Assembly (NCBI GenBank): GCA_013298125.1
Contig: JAAFJP010000002.1
Coordinates: 186,001-250,000 of the forward strand
Source: Cytophagales bacterium
Lineage (GTDB): Bacteria; Bacteroidota; Bacteroidia; Cytophagales; Spirosomataceae
Length of the DNA stretch: 64,000 bases
Direction of reading: 5' to 3'
The notes beneath the pieces are model-generated. The model saw only the letters and a list, made by a program, of their open reading frames with translations. It made no database searches and was not told where the DNA came from. Of the stretch, positions 35,345-43,810 are shown piece by piece. The first letter of the stretch is position 1. Each line of letters opens with the position of its first letter. The position numbers and the translations under genes were made by a program.

Positions 35345-36576
35345 TACTCTGGCAAAAATGTCAAACTACTCAAATCTTCTTCCCTAAACATCTCATTAGC
35401 AAGGTCTTGCAACTGAATGGCTGTCACTACTTTAATTTGAGCGAATAAATCTTCCAAGCTATCAATTCTATCAATATCCAACAAACTTTTTGCCATCATC
35501 AACATAAAACTCATATTGCCCTCCTCCGACATTGCCATCTGTCCCATCAATTGAGCTTTCGTATTTTGGAGTTGGGTTTTGGTTAATTGCACTTCTCTTA
35601 ATTTCTTTAATTCATTCAAAATCAAGGAATTAACCTTTTTTACTCGTTTCGTTTCTGCCGCATACGACACTGACCAATAACCAGTATCAATAAAAGGCGT
35701 ATAACCCGCATCAATCGAATAGACCAAACCATTACGCTCACGGACAGCAAGATTCAAACGAGAATTCATCCCGAAACCTCCCAAAAGATTGATCAACATA
35801 AAGAATGGCAATCTTCTCGAATCTGAAAGGCAGTAAGATGGTCGCCCGAGGGTTACGTGAGCCTGTGAAATTCCACGATTAACGGTCTGATGCTGAGGCA
35901 CATAGCCCGCAGGAGCAACCCGAATCAAGTTAGATTTTTTATTGGGAATATCTTTGAAGAATTTTTCAGCGAATTGTACGACTTTTTTGAAAGGAATATT
36001 ACCGATTGACGAAAAAATAACTCTCTCTGTATCAAGGTTTTCAGAGATAAAATCAAATAAATCTTGCCTCGAAAAATTAGACACACTTTCTTGATTACCA
36101 AGCGTATTTTTGCCCAACTGATGATTGGCAAAAAGTATCTCATCAAAATCATCTTGAATGGCATCTTCGGGTGAGTCATAGTACATCGCCATTTCTTCCA
36201 AAATCACGCCACGCTCACGTTCTACTTGCTTTTCGGGAAAAATAGAACGGAAAGTTATATCCGATAAAAGCTCCAATGCACGCTCATAATGGGGCGTAAG
36301 AACGGAGGCATGAAAACAGATTTTTTCCTTCGTGGTATAAGCATTCAATTCCCCTCCTACTATCTCCAAACGATTGATAATCTGTAAAGAAGAGCGTTTT
36401 TGCGTACCTTTAAAAGCCATGTGTTCCCAAAAATGAGCAAGCCCTTGTTGGTGCGGTTTCTCGTCCCGACTGCCCATATCGAGCATAATCCCGATGTGCG
36501 AAATAGTGGTATGCGTAACCTGCCGATGCACGACCCGAATGCCGTTGGGCAAGGTATGTTGATTGATTGATTCCAA
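35344..36576 (-). CDS. M16 family zinc metallopeptidase
   Basis: 410 residues. The inverted zinc motif HxxEH appears as LAHFWEHMAFKGT (H48, E51, H52), and a downstream Glu in the stretch ERERGVILEEMAMYYDSPEDA gives the third ligand. A second, non-catalytic half follows: VTLGRPSYCLSD, GGFGMNSRLNLAVRERNGLVYSIDAGY. There is no signal peptide, so the protein is probably cytosolic, of the YmxG/processing-peptidase type. It overlaps hemW by one base and probably forms a two-gene operon with it; no functional link is obvious. Confidence 0.93.
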   Translation of the reverse strand: MESINQHTLPNGIRVVHRQVTHTTISHIGIMLDMGSRDEKPHQQGLAHFWEHMAFKGTQKRSSLQIINRLEIVGGELNAYTTKEKICFHASVLTPHYERALELLSDITFRSIFPEKQVERERGVILEEMAMYYDSPEDAIQDDFDEILFANHQLGKNTLGNQESVSNFSRQDLFDFISENLDTERVIFSSIGNIPFKKVVQFAEKFFKDIPNKKSNLIRVAPAGYVPQHQTVNRGISQAHVTLGRPSYCLSDSRRLPFFMLINLLGGFGMNSRLNLAVRERNGLVYSIDAGYTPFIDTGYWSVSYAAETKRVKKVNSLILNELKKLREVQLTKTQLQNTKAQLMGQMAMSEEGNMSFMLMMAKSLLDIDRIDSLEDLFAQIKVVTAIQLQDLANEMFREEDLSSLTFLPE

Positions 36577-36671
36577 TTACCGAAATTTTGAGTTTTGAAT
36601 TTTGGGTTATTTTAAGGTGTTTGACTACAAATTTAACTAATTTTATAGCCGAATGATTCAAATGACAAAAA

Positions 36672-37316
36672 ATGAAACAAATCTACCTCCTAAGCGGTCT
36701 CGGTGCTGACCATAGAGTTCTGCAAGATTTAGATTTTTCTGGTTATGAAACTACCTTTATAAAATGGACTCAACCACTTGAAAATGAGTCAATTGAAGAA
36801 TACGCAGAACGATTGATAGAGCAAATTAAAACCAAAAATCCAATCATCATTGGACTTTCATTTGGGGGAATGATGGCGGTGGAAATTGGAAAATTGATTA
36901 AGACCGAAAAAATAATTTTGATAGCTTCGGCAAAGACAAAATTTGAGATTCCATTTTATTATCGTTTTGTAGGAAGTTTAGGGTTACATAAATTATTACC
37001 CACCAATTTGATGAAACAACCTAACTTTATCAGTAATTGGCTTTTTGGAACAGAATCCACAAAAGATAAAGTGTTGTTAGCCAATATCTTACGTGATACA
37101 GATTCAATATTTTTGAAATGGGCAATTGATAAAATTGTGAATTGGCAAAACGTAATTATTCCTCCAAATCTCAAACACATTCACGGAACAGCGGATAGAA
37201 TTTTACCTTACAGATTTGTTTCCGAAAACGTAAAAATTAATGGTGGAGGGCATTTTATGACAACAAATAAGGCGGAAAAATTGAGTCATGAAATTAGGAA
37301 ATTGATTGAAGAATGA
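36672..37316 (+). CDS. alpha/beta hydrolase
   Basis: 214 residues. The nucleophile elbow is GLSFGGMM with Ser63; the likely acid is Asp in GTADRILPYR (about 178) and the His is in GGGHFMTTNKA (about 197). It is a small esterase-like protein without lid or signal peptide. The substrate is unknown. It diverges from the M16 peptidase. Confidence 0.85.
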   Translation: MKQIYLLSGLGADHRVLQDLDFSGYETTFIKWTQPLENESIEEYAERLIEQIKTKNPIIIGLSFGGMMAVEIGKLIKTEKIILIASAKTKFEIPFYYRFVGSLGLHKLLPTNLMKQPNFISNWLFGTESTKDKVLLANILRDTDSIFLKWAIDKIVNWQNVIIPPNLKHIHGTADRILPYRFVSENVKINGGGHFMTTNKAEKLSHEIRKLIEE

Positions 37317-37356
37317 AAATAGCTCTTGATTTTAAAACTACTATCACTTAAATAAT

Positions 37357-37881
37357 ATGGAATCAATCTATTACTACATCATTTTTTTAGTTATTTGTTT
37401 AATTGTAGGAATTGCCGTATTGGCTCATAGCATTATCGAGAAGCATAAGAAAGGAATAAAAATAGGGCTATTGATAACTTCGTTTCCATTCTTAATAATC
37501 GGGGCATTTTTCCTATATCTTTTCATTGACAGTAAATACACAAAACCATATCCAAATGAAAAAGAATTAGTAGGAGTCTATCATTTAGTTGGGGCAAGTA
37601 ATGATGTTGAAGAGGCAGACTATAAAAAATGTAGGCTTATTCTTAAATCTGATGGAAAGTTTACACTTTCTACAATCCCTTACATAAATAATTGTATTGA
37701 AGGAAGTTATTATATTGACAGAGAAGTTGGATATCCTAATACTTTTTCAATGGAATGTATTGTTGAGTCTTATATTTATACAAACTGGGATAATTTTCAA
37801 GTTAGGCTTATTTTTGGAGATAATGATTTGGAATATGAGGAGAGAAGTTTTTTAGTTTTTGAGAAAATACCTACAAAATGA
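37357..37881 (+). CDS. membrane protein of unknown function
   Basis: 174 residues. Two hydrophobic segments at about 5-25 and 36-58 (KIGLLITSFPFLIIGAFFLYLFI), then a soluble beta-type domain with GVYHLVGASNDVEEADYKKCRLIL and GKFTLSTIPYINNCIEGSYYIDR, reminiscent of lipocalin-like domains. Not recognised further. The stop overlaps the next gene in an ATGA, so it is translationally coupled to the glycosyltransferase. Its base composition is A/T-rich like the neighbours. Confidence 0.7.
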   Translation: MESIYYYIIFLVICLIVGIAVLAHSIIEKHKKGIKIGLLITSFPFLIIGAFFLYLFIDSKYTKPYPNEKELVGVYHLVGASNDVEEADYKKCRLILKSDGKFTLSTIPYINNCIEGSYYIDREVGYPNTFSMECIVESYIYTNWDNFQVRLIFGDNDLEYEERSFLVFEKIPTK

Positions 37882-38990
37882 AAATAGCGTTCGATGCCAA
37901 AAGAGCATTTCATAACAATACAGGTTTAGGAAATTATAGTCGTTTCGTGATTGAGGCGTTGTTAAAATATTTTCCTGAAAATGAATATGTCGCTTATAGT
38001 AGCCCCCCCCGCCCCCAGAGGGAGAACTTTTACGAGAAATTAATGCCATTTCTAAAAACTCCCCCTCGGGGGGCAGGGGGGCTTTGGCGTAGTTGGTTGA
38101 TAAAGAATGACTTACAAAAAGACAATATCCAAATCTATCACGGTCTGAGCAACGAGTTGCCCTTTGGAAAAATGCCTTCGGGTATCAAAACTGTCGTAAC
38201 TATCCACGATTTAATTTTTGAAAGATACCCCAAATTATATCCTTTTTTTGATAGAATAATTTACCAATTAAAATTCAAGAAAGCCTGTCAAAATGCAGAT
38301 GCCATCGTGGCGGTGAGTGAACAAACCAAACGAGATATCGTTGATTTTTACGGCATAAATCCTGATAAAATCCATGTCATTTATCAAGATTGTGATGTGG
38401 CTTTTCAAGAAAAAAAGTCAGTAGAAGCAATTGAAATTGTTAAAAATAAATATCAAATTTCACGAAAATATATTCTCTCAGTAGGAACAATTATTAAACG
38501 AAAAAATCAATTAACTTTGGTAAAAGCCTTCCAAAAACTCAATCTGAGCAATTATGAATTAGTTTTAGTAGGTGGAAAATCAGCTTATCAAAAACAGATT
38601 GAAGATTATATCCAAGAGCATAATTTACCGAATATCAAAATTTTAAACAAAGTCCCATTCCAAGATTTACCCACCATTTATCAAGGCTCTGAGGTATTTG
38701 TTTATCCATCGGTTTTTGAAGGTTTTGGGATTCCGATTGTAGAAGCCTTACATTCGGGCGTACCTGTGATTGCGGCTACGGGGTCGTGTTTGGAAGAGGC
38801 TGGTGGAGAAGGAGCGTTGTACGCTAATCCATTAGATTACAAGGATTTAGCGGATAAAATTTTACAAATATTAGTCAATAAAGATTTACAAAAACAATTG
38901 ATTGAAGCTGGGCAAAAGCACGTTCAAGGGTTTTCTGCGGAGAGGATTGCGGGAGCTTTGAATGAAATATATTGTAGATTAATCTCTTAA
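37878..38990 (+). CDS. family 4 glycosyltransferase with inserted repeat segment
   Basis: 370 residues. The N-terminal Rossmann half begins MKIAFDAKRAFHNNTGLGNY (1-20), the acceptor-side signature of GT4 enzymes. The C-terminal half has ILSVGTIIKRKNQ (about 198-210) and PSVFEGFGIPIVEALHSGVPVIAATGSCLEEAGGEGA, the retaining E-x7-E motif. It probably builds part of a surface glycan. Residues about 42-68 (SPPRPQRENFYEKL..., TPPRGAGG) come from a pair of G/C-rich inverted elements and replace the normal short loop before the segment KNDLQKDNIQIYHGLSNELP. The frame is intact. It overlaps the previous gene by 4 bases. Confidence 0.92.
   Translation: MKIAFDAKRAFHNNTGLGNYSRFVIEALLKYFPENEYVAYSSPPRPQRENFYEKLMPFLKTPPRGAGGLWRSWLIKNDLQKDNIQIYHGLSNELPFGKMPSGIKTVVTIHDLIFERYPKLYPFFDRIIYQLKFKKACQNADAIVAVSEQTKRDIVDFYGINPDKIHVIYQDCDVAFQEKKSVEAIEIVKNKYQISRKYILSVGTIIKRKNQLTLVKAFQKLNLSNYELVLVGGKSAYQKQIEDYIQEHNLPNIKILNKVPFQDLPTIYQGSEVFVYPSVFEGFGIPIVEALHSGVPVIAATGSCLEEAGGEGALYANPLDYKDLADKILQILVNKDLQKQLIEAGQKHVQGFSAERIAGALNEIYCRLIS
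38001..38084. repeat. G/C-rich inverted element pair inside the GT4 gene
   Basis: Left part 38001-38031 (AGCCCCCCCCGCCCCCAGAG, then GGAGAACTTTT) and right part 38054-38084 (AAAAACTCCCCCTCGGGGGG, then CAGGGGGGCTT). Each is the imperfect reverse complement of the other. Together they add about 28 codons in frame. Confidence 0.88.
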
Positions 38991-39099
38991 AGGGAGTGGT
39001 CGGTCTTGACGGCTTGCTTCAAATTCAGCTAAAAATCCTGTTGGATTTTCGATTCCACCGCCTGCATCAATAGCAAGATGAGCTTCTTGAATTGTCCGA

Positions 39100-39207
39100 G
39101 AGGTTACACAGAGTGCCACAGAGTTTAAATTGAGAGCCACGGAGGAGATTGGTTTTTTTTCTCCGTGGTTCTTGATTTTTTTTCTCTGTTGCTCTCTGTG
39201 TAACCTC
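39100..39207. repeat. compound intergenic hairpin (GAGGTTACACAGAG)
   Basis: Outer arms GAGGTTACACAGAG (39100-39113) and CTCTGTGTAACCTC (39194-39207) pair perfectly; inner GCCACGGAGGAGA (39136-39148) faces TCTCCGTGG (39160-39168). The 296-base gap otherwise holds the promoter of the O-methyltransferase gene. Confidence 0.85.
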
Positions 39208-39286
39208 ATTTTCTCTAAATACATTTTAAACTGCCTTTGAACCGTTTTCACAAATATAACCAACACAATCATAGAAATAAACAATC

Positions 39287-39934
39287 ATGGATTTTTTACC
39301 AAAAAACATCAACGATTATTCCGAAAACCATACTTCACCCGAAGGTGATTTATTGGCACGCCTCAACCGTGAAACGCACGCTAAAATCCTACAAGCCAGA
39401 ATGTTATCTGGACATTTACAGGGGCGAGTGTTGGCGATGTTCTCACAAATGATGCGTCCCAATCGTATTCTCGAAATTGGGACTTATACGGGTTATTCAG
39501 CTCTTTGTTTGGCGGAGGGATTGGCTGAAAATGGTAAAATCATCACGATAGATGTCAATGAAGAGTTAGAAACTTTTACGAGAGGCTTTTTTGATGAATC
39601 AGCATACGCTCAAAAAATTGAATACAGAATCGGCGATGCGGGCGAAATTATTCCAACACTTGATGAAACTTTCGACATCGTTTTTATTGATGCCGACAAA
39701 ATGAATTATCAAAAATATTACGATTTAGTTTTCGATAAAGTCCGTCAGGGAGGTTTTATCATTTCAGATAATGTACTTTGGAGTGGAAAAGTGGCGGATA
39801 TTCAAGAAGGCAAAAAGATTGACCGAGATACGCAGAACCTCCTGAATTTCAACAAGATGTGTCACGATGACCCACGTACCGAAAACCTTTTGATGCCTAT
39901 ACGTGATGGTTTGATGATTTCGAGAAAACTATAA
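39287..39934 (+). CDS. class I SAM-dependent O-methyltransferase
   Basis: 215 residues, a COMT/CCoAOMT-like small-molecule O-methyltransferase. ILEIGTYTGYSALCLAEGL (about 61-79) is the SAM motif, KIITIDVNEELE follows as the acidic second strand, and the metal site is seen in IVFIDADKMNYQKYYD and GFIISDNVLWSGKV. The divalent metal and the Lys/Asp pair are typical of catechol-type substrates, but the natural substrate is unknown. Single gene. Confidence 0.92.
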   Translation: MDFLPKNINDYSENHTSPEGDLLARLNRETHAKILQARMLSGHLQGRVLAMFSQMMRPNRILEIGTYTGYSALCLAEGLAENGKIITIDVNEELETFTRGFFDESAYAQKIEYRIGDAGEIIPTLDETFDIVFIDADKMNYQKYYDLVFDKVRQGGFIISDNVLWSGKVADIQEGKKIDRDTQNLLNFNKMCHDDPRTENLLMPIRDGLMISRKL

Positions 39935-40054
39935 TTTGGCACGGCTTTTGTCAATGTAGTTTTAAGAGGGATAAGTCCTCTGATTGTATGAGTGAGAATG
40001 CAAATCCGCAATCCACCTTCCGCAATCCACAATCACAATAATCCATCCAGTAAA

Positions 40055-41791
40055 ATGAAGAATCCGCCAATTATTCATCTTGCTAAGTTACTGTTTATTT
40101 TCTTTCCGTTTGTAAACTTAGCTCAGTCTTATCCCGTACCCGAAAGCATTGAATTTGCGGGGGTCAGTATCAACATTCCCAAAGATGCTCAGGGCATCAT
40201 TCAAAACGACATCAAAACCCTTTTGAGCAACAGAACCTATCTCAACGCTAAGTTGGACAGGGTATCTCTGTATTTCCCCATCATCGAAACGACCTTGGCA
40301 GCCGAGGGCATTCCTGACGATTTTAAGTATCTTTCTATCCAAGAATCTGGGTTATTAGCTGATGCCGTTTCTAAATCAAATGCCGTAGGTTTTTGGCAAT
40401 TCAAGAAGGAAACCGCCACTGATTTTGGGCTTCGGGTAGATGAACAAATAGACGAACGCAAGAACATTCACGCCTCCACGAGAGCCGCTTGTTTGTACTT
40501 GAAACGTAATTATCAAGTCCTCAACAATTGGATTTCGACCCTCAATTCTTATCGTACAGGGTTGAGCAATGTCTATAAATTTATCCCAAAAGAATGGTAT
40601 GCTTCAAAGGAGATTTCGGTATCTTCAAAGACCGATTTTTACGTATTGCGTGCCATTGCTCACAAGATAGTTTTCGAGAAAGAAATTCCTAAATACAAGC
40701 CTACTGATATTACTTTTTTTGAATACAATTTCAATGCAGGAAAATCTATCTCATTCATTTCCAAAGAATTAGCTGTCTCAGAAGATGACATTTGGAAGTA
40801 TAATCGTTGGGTAAATATCCAGTCAGTTCCCGAAGACAAACCTTATACAATGGTGATTGCTTTGTCAGAAAACGAAGTTGAGCCAATGAAAGAAAAGGTG
40901 CTGTCGATGAATGGAAAAGTAGATATTTTTCAAGAAGATTTGGGCTTTCCAGTTTTGTCGAGAATTACCCCAAAAACTAAGAACAAAAATGTACCTATTT
41001 TTTACGACATCAACAACAAAGCGGGCATTCAAGCACAAGTGGGTGACGATGTAGAATCCATCTGTGCAAGAGCCGATTTTGACGTAGAAGATTTTATCAA
41101 ATACAACGAATTAGCGGACGGATTAGACACCAAAATTATCCCCAATGAGGTTTATTATTTAGAGAAAAAAGGTAAAAAAGCTCCCGTACCGTTTCATACC
41201 ATCACAAACGCCACCGAACAAAGTCTCTGGAAAGTGTCGCAGATGTACGGAATTTGTATGGCTAAATTATTGAAATACAACCGCTTAGATGCACCACAAA
41301 GATTAGTAGATGGTCGTGTATTGTGGTTACAAAAAGTTCGTCCATCGAATAGCCCTGTGGAAGTACTGACCGTTCCAAAATCACCATCAAGCAAAATGCC
41401 CTCGACGGAAGTAGTAGCACAGACTACCAAAAACATTCCACAACAAACAGAAGGAATAAAAGTGGTAGATTTGACGTTGACAGAAGCACCAAAAGAAGTT
41501 GTATCAACGCCACAAGCGAAAGAAGAATTTGTAGTACAAAATACTGATAATGAAGAATTTAAGCCAAATATTCCAGTACAAATTCATCAAGTAAACAACT
41601 ACACGCATACGGTAGCGAATGGTGAGAATTTTTACAGCATTGCCCGTCGTTATAATATTTCAGTAAACGACCTTTGGACTTGGAACAAAATGAACAAAGA
41701 TGTGAAGTTGGGCGTAGGTAAGAAATTATTGATAAAGTTTGGGCATTATTATGAGCCGAATGCCACGGCTTTGGCTCAGGGGAATAAGTAG
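40055..41791 (+). CDS. LysM lytic transglycosylase, shorter paralogue
   Basis: 578 residues from the ATG at 40055 (MKNPPIIHLAKLL); an earlier in-frame ATG at 39992 would add low-complexity residues from the repeat-rich leader. The signal peptide ends at NLAQ (about 22). The SLT domain is at about 65-195: EGIPDDFKYLSIQESGLLADAVS with catalytic Glu, then NAVGFWQFKKETATDFG. Three LysM-like stretches are visible, the last being HTVANGENFYSIARRYNISVNDLWTW. Closely related to the protein at 19946-22381 but with fewer LysM modules and a shorter linker. Followed by a terminator. Confidence 0.92.
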   Translation: MKNPPIIHLAKLLFIFFPFVNLAQSYPVPESIEFAGVSINIPKDAQGIIQNDIKTLLSNRTYLNAKLDRVSLYFPIIETTLAAEGIPDDFKYLSIQESGLLADAVSKSNAVGFWQFKKETATDFGLRVDEQIDERKNIHASTRAACLYLKRNYQVLNNWISTLNSYRTGLSNVYKFIPKEWYASKEISVSSKTDFYVLRAIAHKIVFEKEIPKYKPTDITFFEYNFNAGKSISFISKELAVSEDDIWKYNRWVNIQSVPEDKPYTMVIALSENEVEPMKEKVLSMNGKVDIFQEDLGFPVLSRITPKTKNKNVPIFYDINNKAGIQAQVGDDVESICARADFDVEDFIKYNELADGLDTKIIPNEVYYLEKKGKKAPVPFHTITNATEQSLWKVSQMYGICMAKLLKYNRLDAPQRLVDGRVLWLQKVRPSNSPVEVLTVPKSPSSKMPSTEVVAQTTKNIPQQTEGIKVVDLTLTEAPKEVVSTPQAKEEFVVQNTDNEEFKPNIPVQIHQVNNYTHTVANGENFYSIARRYNISVNDLWTWNKMNKDVKLGVGKKLLIKFGHYYEPNATALAQGNK

Positions 41792-41816
41792 AACTCAGGT
41801 TTTCAGTATAAAATAC

Positions 41817-41853
41817 AAACGTCGAGGAGGTTTTGAATCTCCTCGACGTTTTT
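41817..41853. terminator. bidirectional intrinsic terminator
   Basis: AACGTCGAGGAG-loop-CTCCTCGACGTT with a T run to the right and an A run to the left. It serves the transglycosylase (+) and rlmB (-). Confidence 0.92.
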
Positions 41854-41870
41854 AATCAAATTGGTTTTCT

Positions 41871-42701
41871 CTATATTCGCTTCCTAAGTGCTTCAAACAA
41901 AACTACACCCGTAGCAACTGATACATTTAACGAACCCACACGTCCAGCCATTGGGATTGTAGCTAATTCATCAACCGAACGTAATAATTCCTCAGAAATA
42001 CCGTCTTCCTCAGAACCCATAATAATAGCTGTGGGAATGGTAAAATCTATCTCGTAAATATTTTTCGACAACTTTTCAGAACAAGCAACTACCTGAATAC
42101 CAGAATTTTGTAAATATTTTACCGTCATAAATAAATTCTCTTCACGACAAACGGGTAAGAAATTCAAAGCTCCCGAAGAGGTCTTCATAGCATCCGCATT
42201 GATTTGGGCAGCCCCCTTGGTAGGTATCACGATGGCGTGAACTCCCGTACACTCGGCAGTACGAGCAATCGCCCCAAAATTACGCACATCCGTAATGCGG
42301 TCAAGTACGAGTATGAGTGGCACTTGTCCTTTTTCATAAACATCCGCAACTACATTTTCGAGTTTGGCGTAATTTATCGCCGATACGAAAGCGATAACGC
42401 CTTGATGATTTTTGCGAGTAATTCTATCTAATTTTTCAGAAGGAACTTTTTGTACAGGTACGCCACGCATACGAGCAAACTCCAACACTTCAAGGCTTCC
42501 TAATTCTCGTTGTACTAATATTTTATCAATCTCTTTCCCTGCACGAAGTGTCTCCAAAACCGACTGAACACCAAAGACAATATCCTTGCTTTCGGGTTTT
42601 GCTTGATTGAAAAAGTTTTTATTGAATGGTTTTTTATATCCATCAGGCTTTTTGAAACCCTCTGGTTTTTGATACTCTTCTGAATTATTGTCAGTTGTCA
42701 T
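41871..42701 (-). CDS. rlmB: 23S rRNA (guanosine-2'-O-)-methyltransferase, TrmH family
   Basis: 276 residues. The N-terminal about 35 residues are Lys/Asn/Phe-rich and disordered. The RNA-binding substrate domain (about 40-115: VFGVQSVLETLRAGKEIDKILVQREL...VPSEKLDRI) is followed by the SPOUT domain with VLDRITDVRNFGAIARTAECTGV, then PTAIIMGSEEDGISEELL and IPMAGRVGSLNVSVATGVVLFEALRK. Motif order and spacing fit RlmB, which methylates G2251 in E. coli numbering; the close relative TrmH-type tRNA methyltransferase cannot be wholly excluded. Confidence 0.88.
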   Translation of the reverse strand: MTTDNNSEEYQKPEGFKKPDGYKKPFNKNFFNQAKPESKDIVFGVQSVLETLRAGKEIDKILVQRELGSLEVLEFARMRGVPVQKVPSEKLDRITRKNHQGVIAFVSAINYAKLENVVADVYEKGQVPLILVLDRITDVRNFGAIARTAECTGVHAIVIPTKGAAQINADAMKTSSGALNFLPVCREENLFMTVKYLQNSGIQVVACSEKLSKNIYEIDFTIPTAIIMGSEEDGISEELLRSVDELATIPMAGRVGSLNVSVATGVVLFEALRKRI

Positions 42702-42865
42702 TGTTCGTGATTATATATTTATTCTGCAAAGTTCGTGAAGTTTTCTTGGTCTTTTTAATTTTTTAGGATGAAAGAAAATTTATTTATTCAAAATAGCACA
42801 ATACAGCTAATTGGTATAATTATATGAATCTTTTAATAGTACAATTTCACTTTTTTATCAAACGG

Positions 42866-42898
42866 TTTGTTTTTTTGACATTTAAAGTATTACCTTTG
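42866..42898 (+). promoter_or_regulatory. strong Bacteroidota-type promoter
   Basis: TTTG at 42866-42869, 21 bases, then TACCTTTG at 42891-42898 followed by CAC. The -7 box and the three bases after it are identical to those of the tRNA-Glu promoter in this window. Confidence 0.75.
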
Positions 42899-42904
42899 CA
42901 CATC

Positions 42905-43035
42905 ATTTGTGGAAATGTACAAATCGTTCTTTGAAGTAACACAAATATCGCCAACCATAAATATCTGAGAATCAGATACTTGCTATTAATCATTTCTTAA
43001 TCCTGACGTATCACAGGGACACATTTCCACCAAAT
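42905..43035 (+). ncRNA. candidate structured RNA or structured 5' leader
   Basis: The region begins right after a strong promoter. TTTGTGGAAATGT (42906-42918) pairs with ACATTTCCACCAAA (43021-43034) over 13 bp with one bulge, closing about 100 bases. Inside lie a perfect hairpin TATCTGA-GAA-TCAGATA (42962-42978) and a CCTG...CAGG stem near 43002-43017. The closed-stem form is compatible with an autonomous RNA (6S RNA has such a shape) or with a long leader of the following lipoprotein gene. I see no clear terminator after 43035, which favours the leader reading. The identity is unknown. Confidence 0.5.
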
Positions 43036-43164
43036 AATCCAAAACACACTAACCGCCCAAAATTTTATTTACTTCTAAAAATAGACTTCTTGTTGAAGTC
43101 GAGGGTTATCTATTTTATCAACGTAAGCCAAAAGAGGTTTACCTAATCTAAAAGTAAGGAATAT

Positions 43165-43755
43165 ATGAAACAAACGGTAAAATTGATCGCAGCTATTTTA
43201 GTATTTAGCTCGATTGTGTATGCGTGTAAAGTAAAACAACAACAGAGTAACTTATCTCTCCCCAAAAATCAATCAGTAGCTGTTCAAGAAGTGGACGACG
43301 AAACTTTGATTAAAATGCTGTCAAGAAACTGGGTCGTGAATGTTGTGAATTATCAAGCGGATGCTCGTAAGAATGTATTGTATGAACGTGGTATAGATGC
43401 CAATTTGCACGATTTCTCAAAAGAATCTTTCAAAATCACCGCCGATGAGAAAGTTGTTTATACAGACGAAGGAGGTCAAAAACACGTAGGAACGTGGGAT
43501 TTGAAAGACAATAACACGAAGTTATTAATGGAATTTGAAGATGGCGAAGAAGTTTCTTTTGACATCATCGAAAAAAATAAGAATCAGTTGGTCTTGCACA
43601 TGAGCATAGACGCACGCAAAGTAAAGTGGAATATCACTAATCTAAACGAAATTGACATTCCAACCGCCGCAGTTTTTGCAGGATTTTATGCAGGACTTGT
43701 GGACGAAAAAACTGAAACGGTGAATATTACTTATAAAATGAATCCGATAGGGTAA
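43165..43755 (+). CDS. lipoprotein of unknown function
   Basis: 196 residues. The signal AAILVFSSIVYAC puts Cys at residue 21. The mature part reads VDDETLIKMLSRNWVVNVVNYQADARKN, then a beta series FKITADEKVVYTDEGGQKHVGTWDLKDNNTKLLMEFEDGEEVSFDIIEKNKNQLVLHM, a pattern of small lipocalin-like domains that occur alone in Bacteroidota lipoproteins. It has a 266-base leader after a strong promoter and a bidirectional terminator behind it. No enzymatic motif. Confidence 0.75.
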   Translation: MKQTVKLIAAILVFSSIVYACKVKQQQSNLSLPKNQSVAVQEVDDETLIKMLSRNWVVNVVNYQADARKNVLYERGIDANLHDFSKESFKITADEKVVYTDEGGQKHVGTWDLKDNNTKLLMEFEDGEEVSFDIIEKNKNQLVLHMSIDARKVKWNITNLNEIDIPTAAVFAGFYAGLVDEKTETVNITYKMNPIG

Positions 43756-43770
43756 TTTTAGTAGGCATCA

Positions 43771-43806
43771 AAAAGGGTCAGACTTGGAAAAGTTTGACCC
43801 TTTTTT
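43771..43806. terminator. bidirectional intrinsic terminator
   Basis: AAAAGGGTCA... and ...TGACCCTTTTTT, with a 15-nt centre, flanked by A and T runs. It lies between two convergent genes. Confidence 0.9.
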
Positions 43807-43810
43807 GATT

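Noticed and set aside
42905-43035. Firm naming of the structured RNA as 6S RNA
   Set aside because: The closed stem and strong promoter agree with 6S, but no central bubble could be verified by eye and there is no terminator; left as unnamed candidate.
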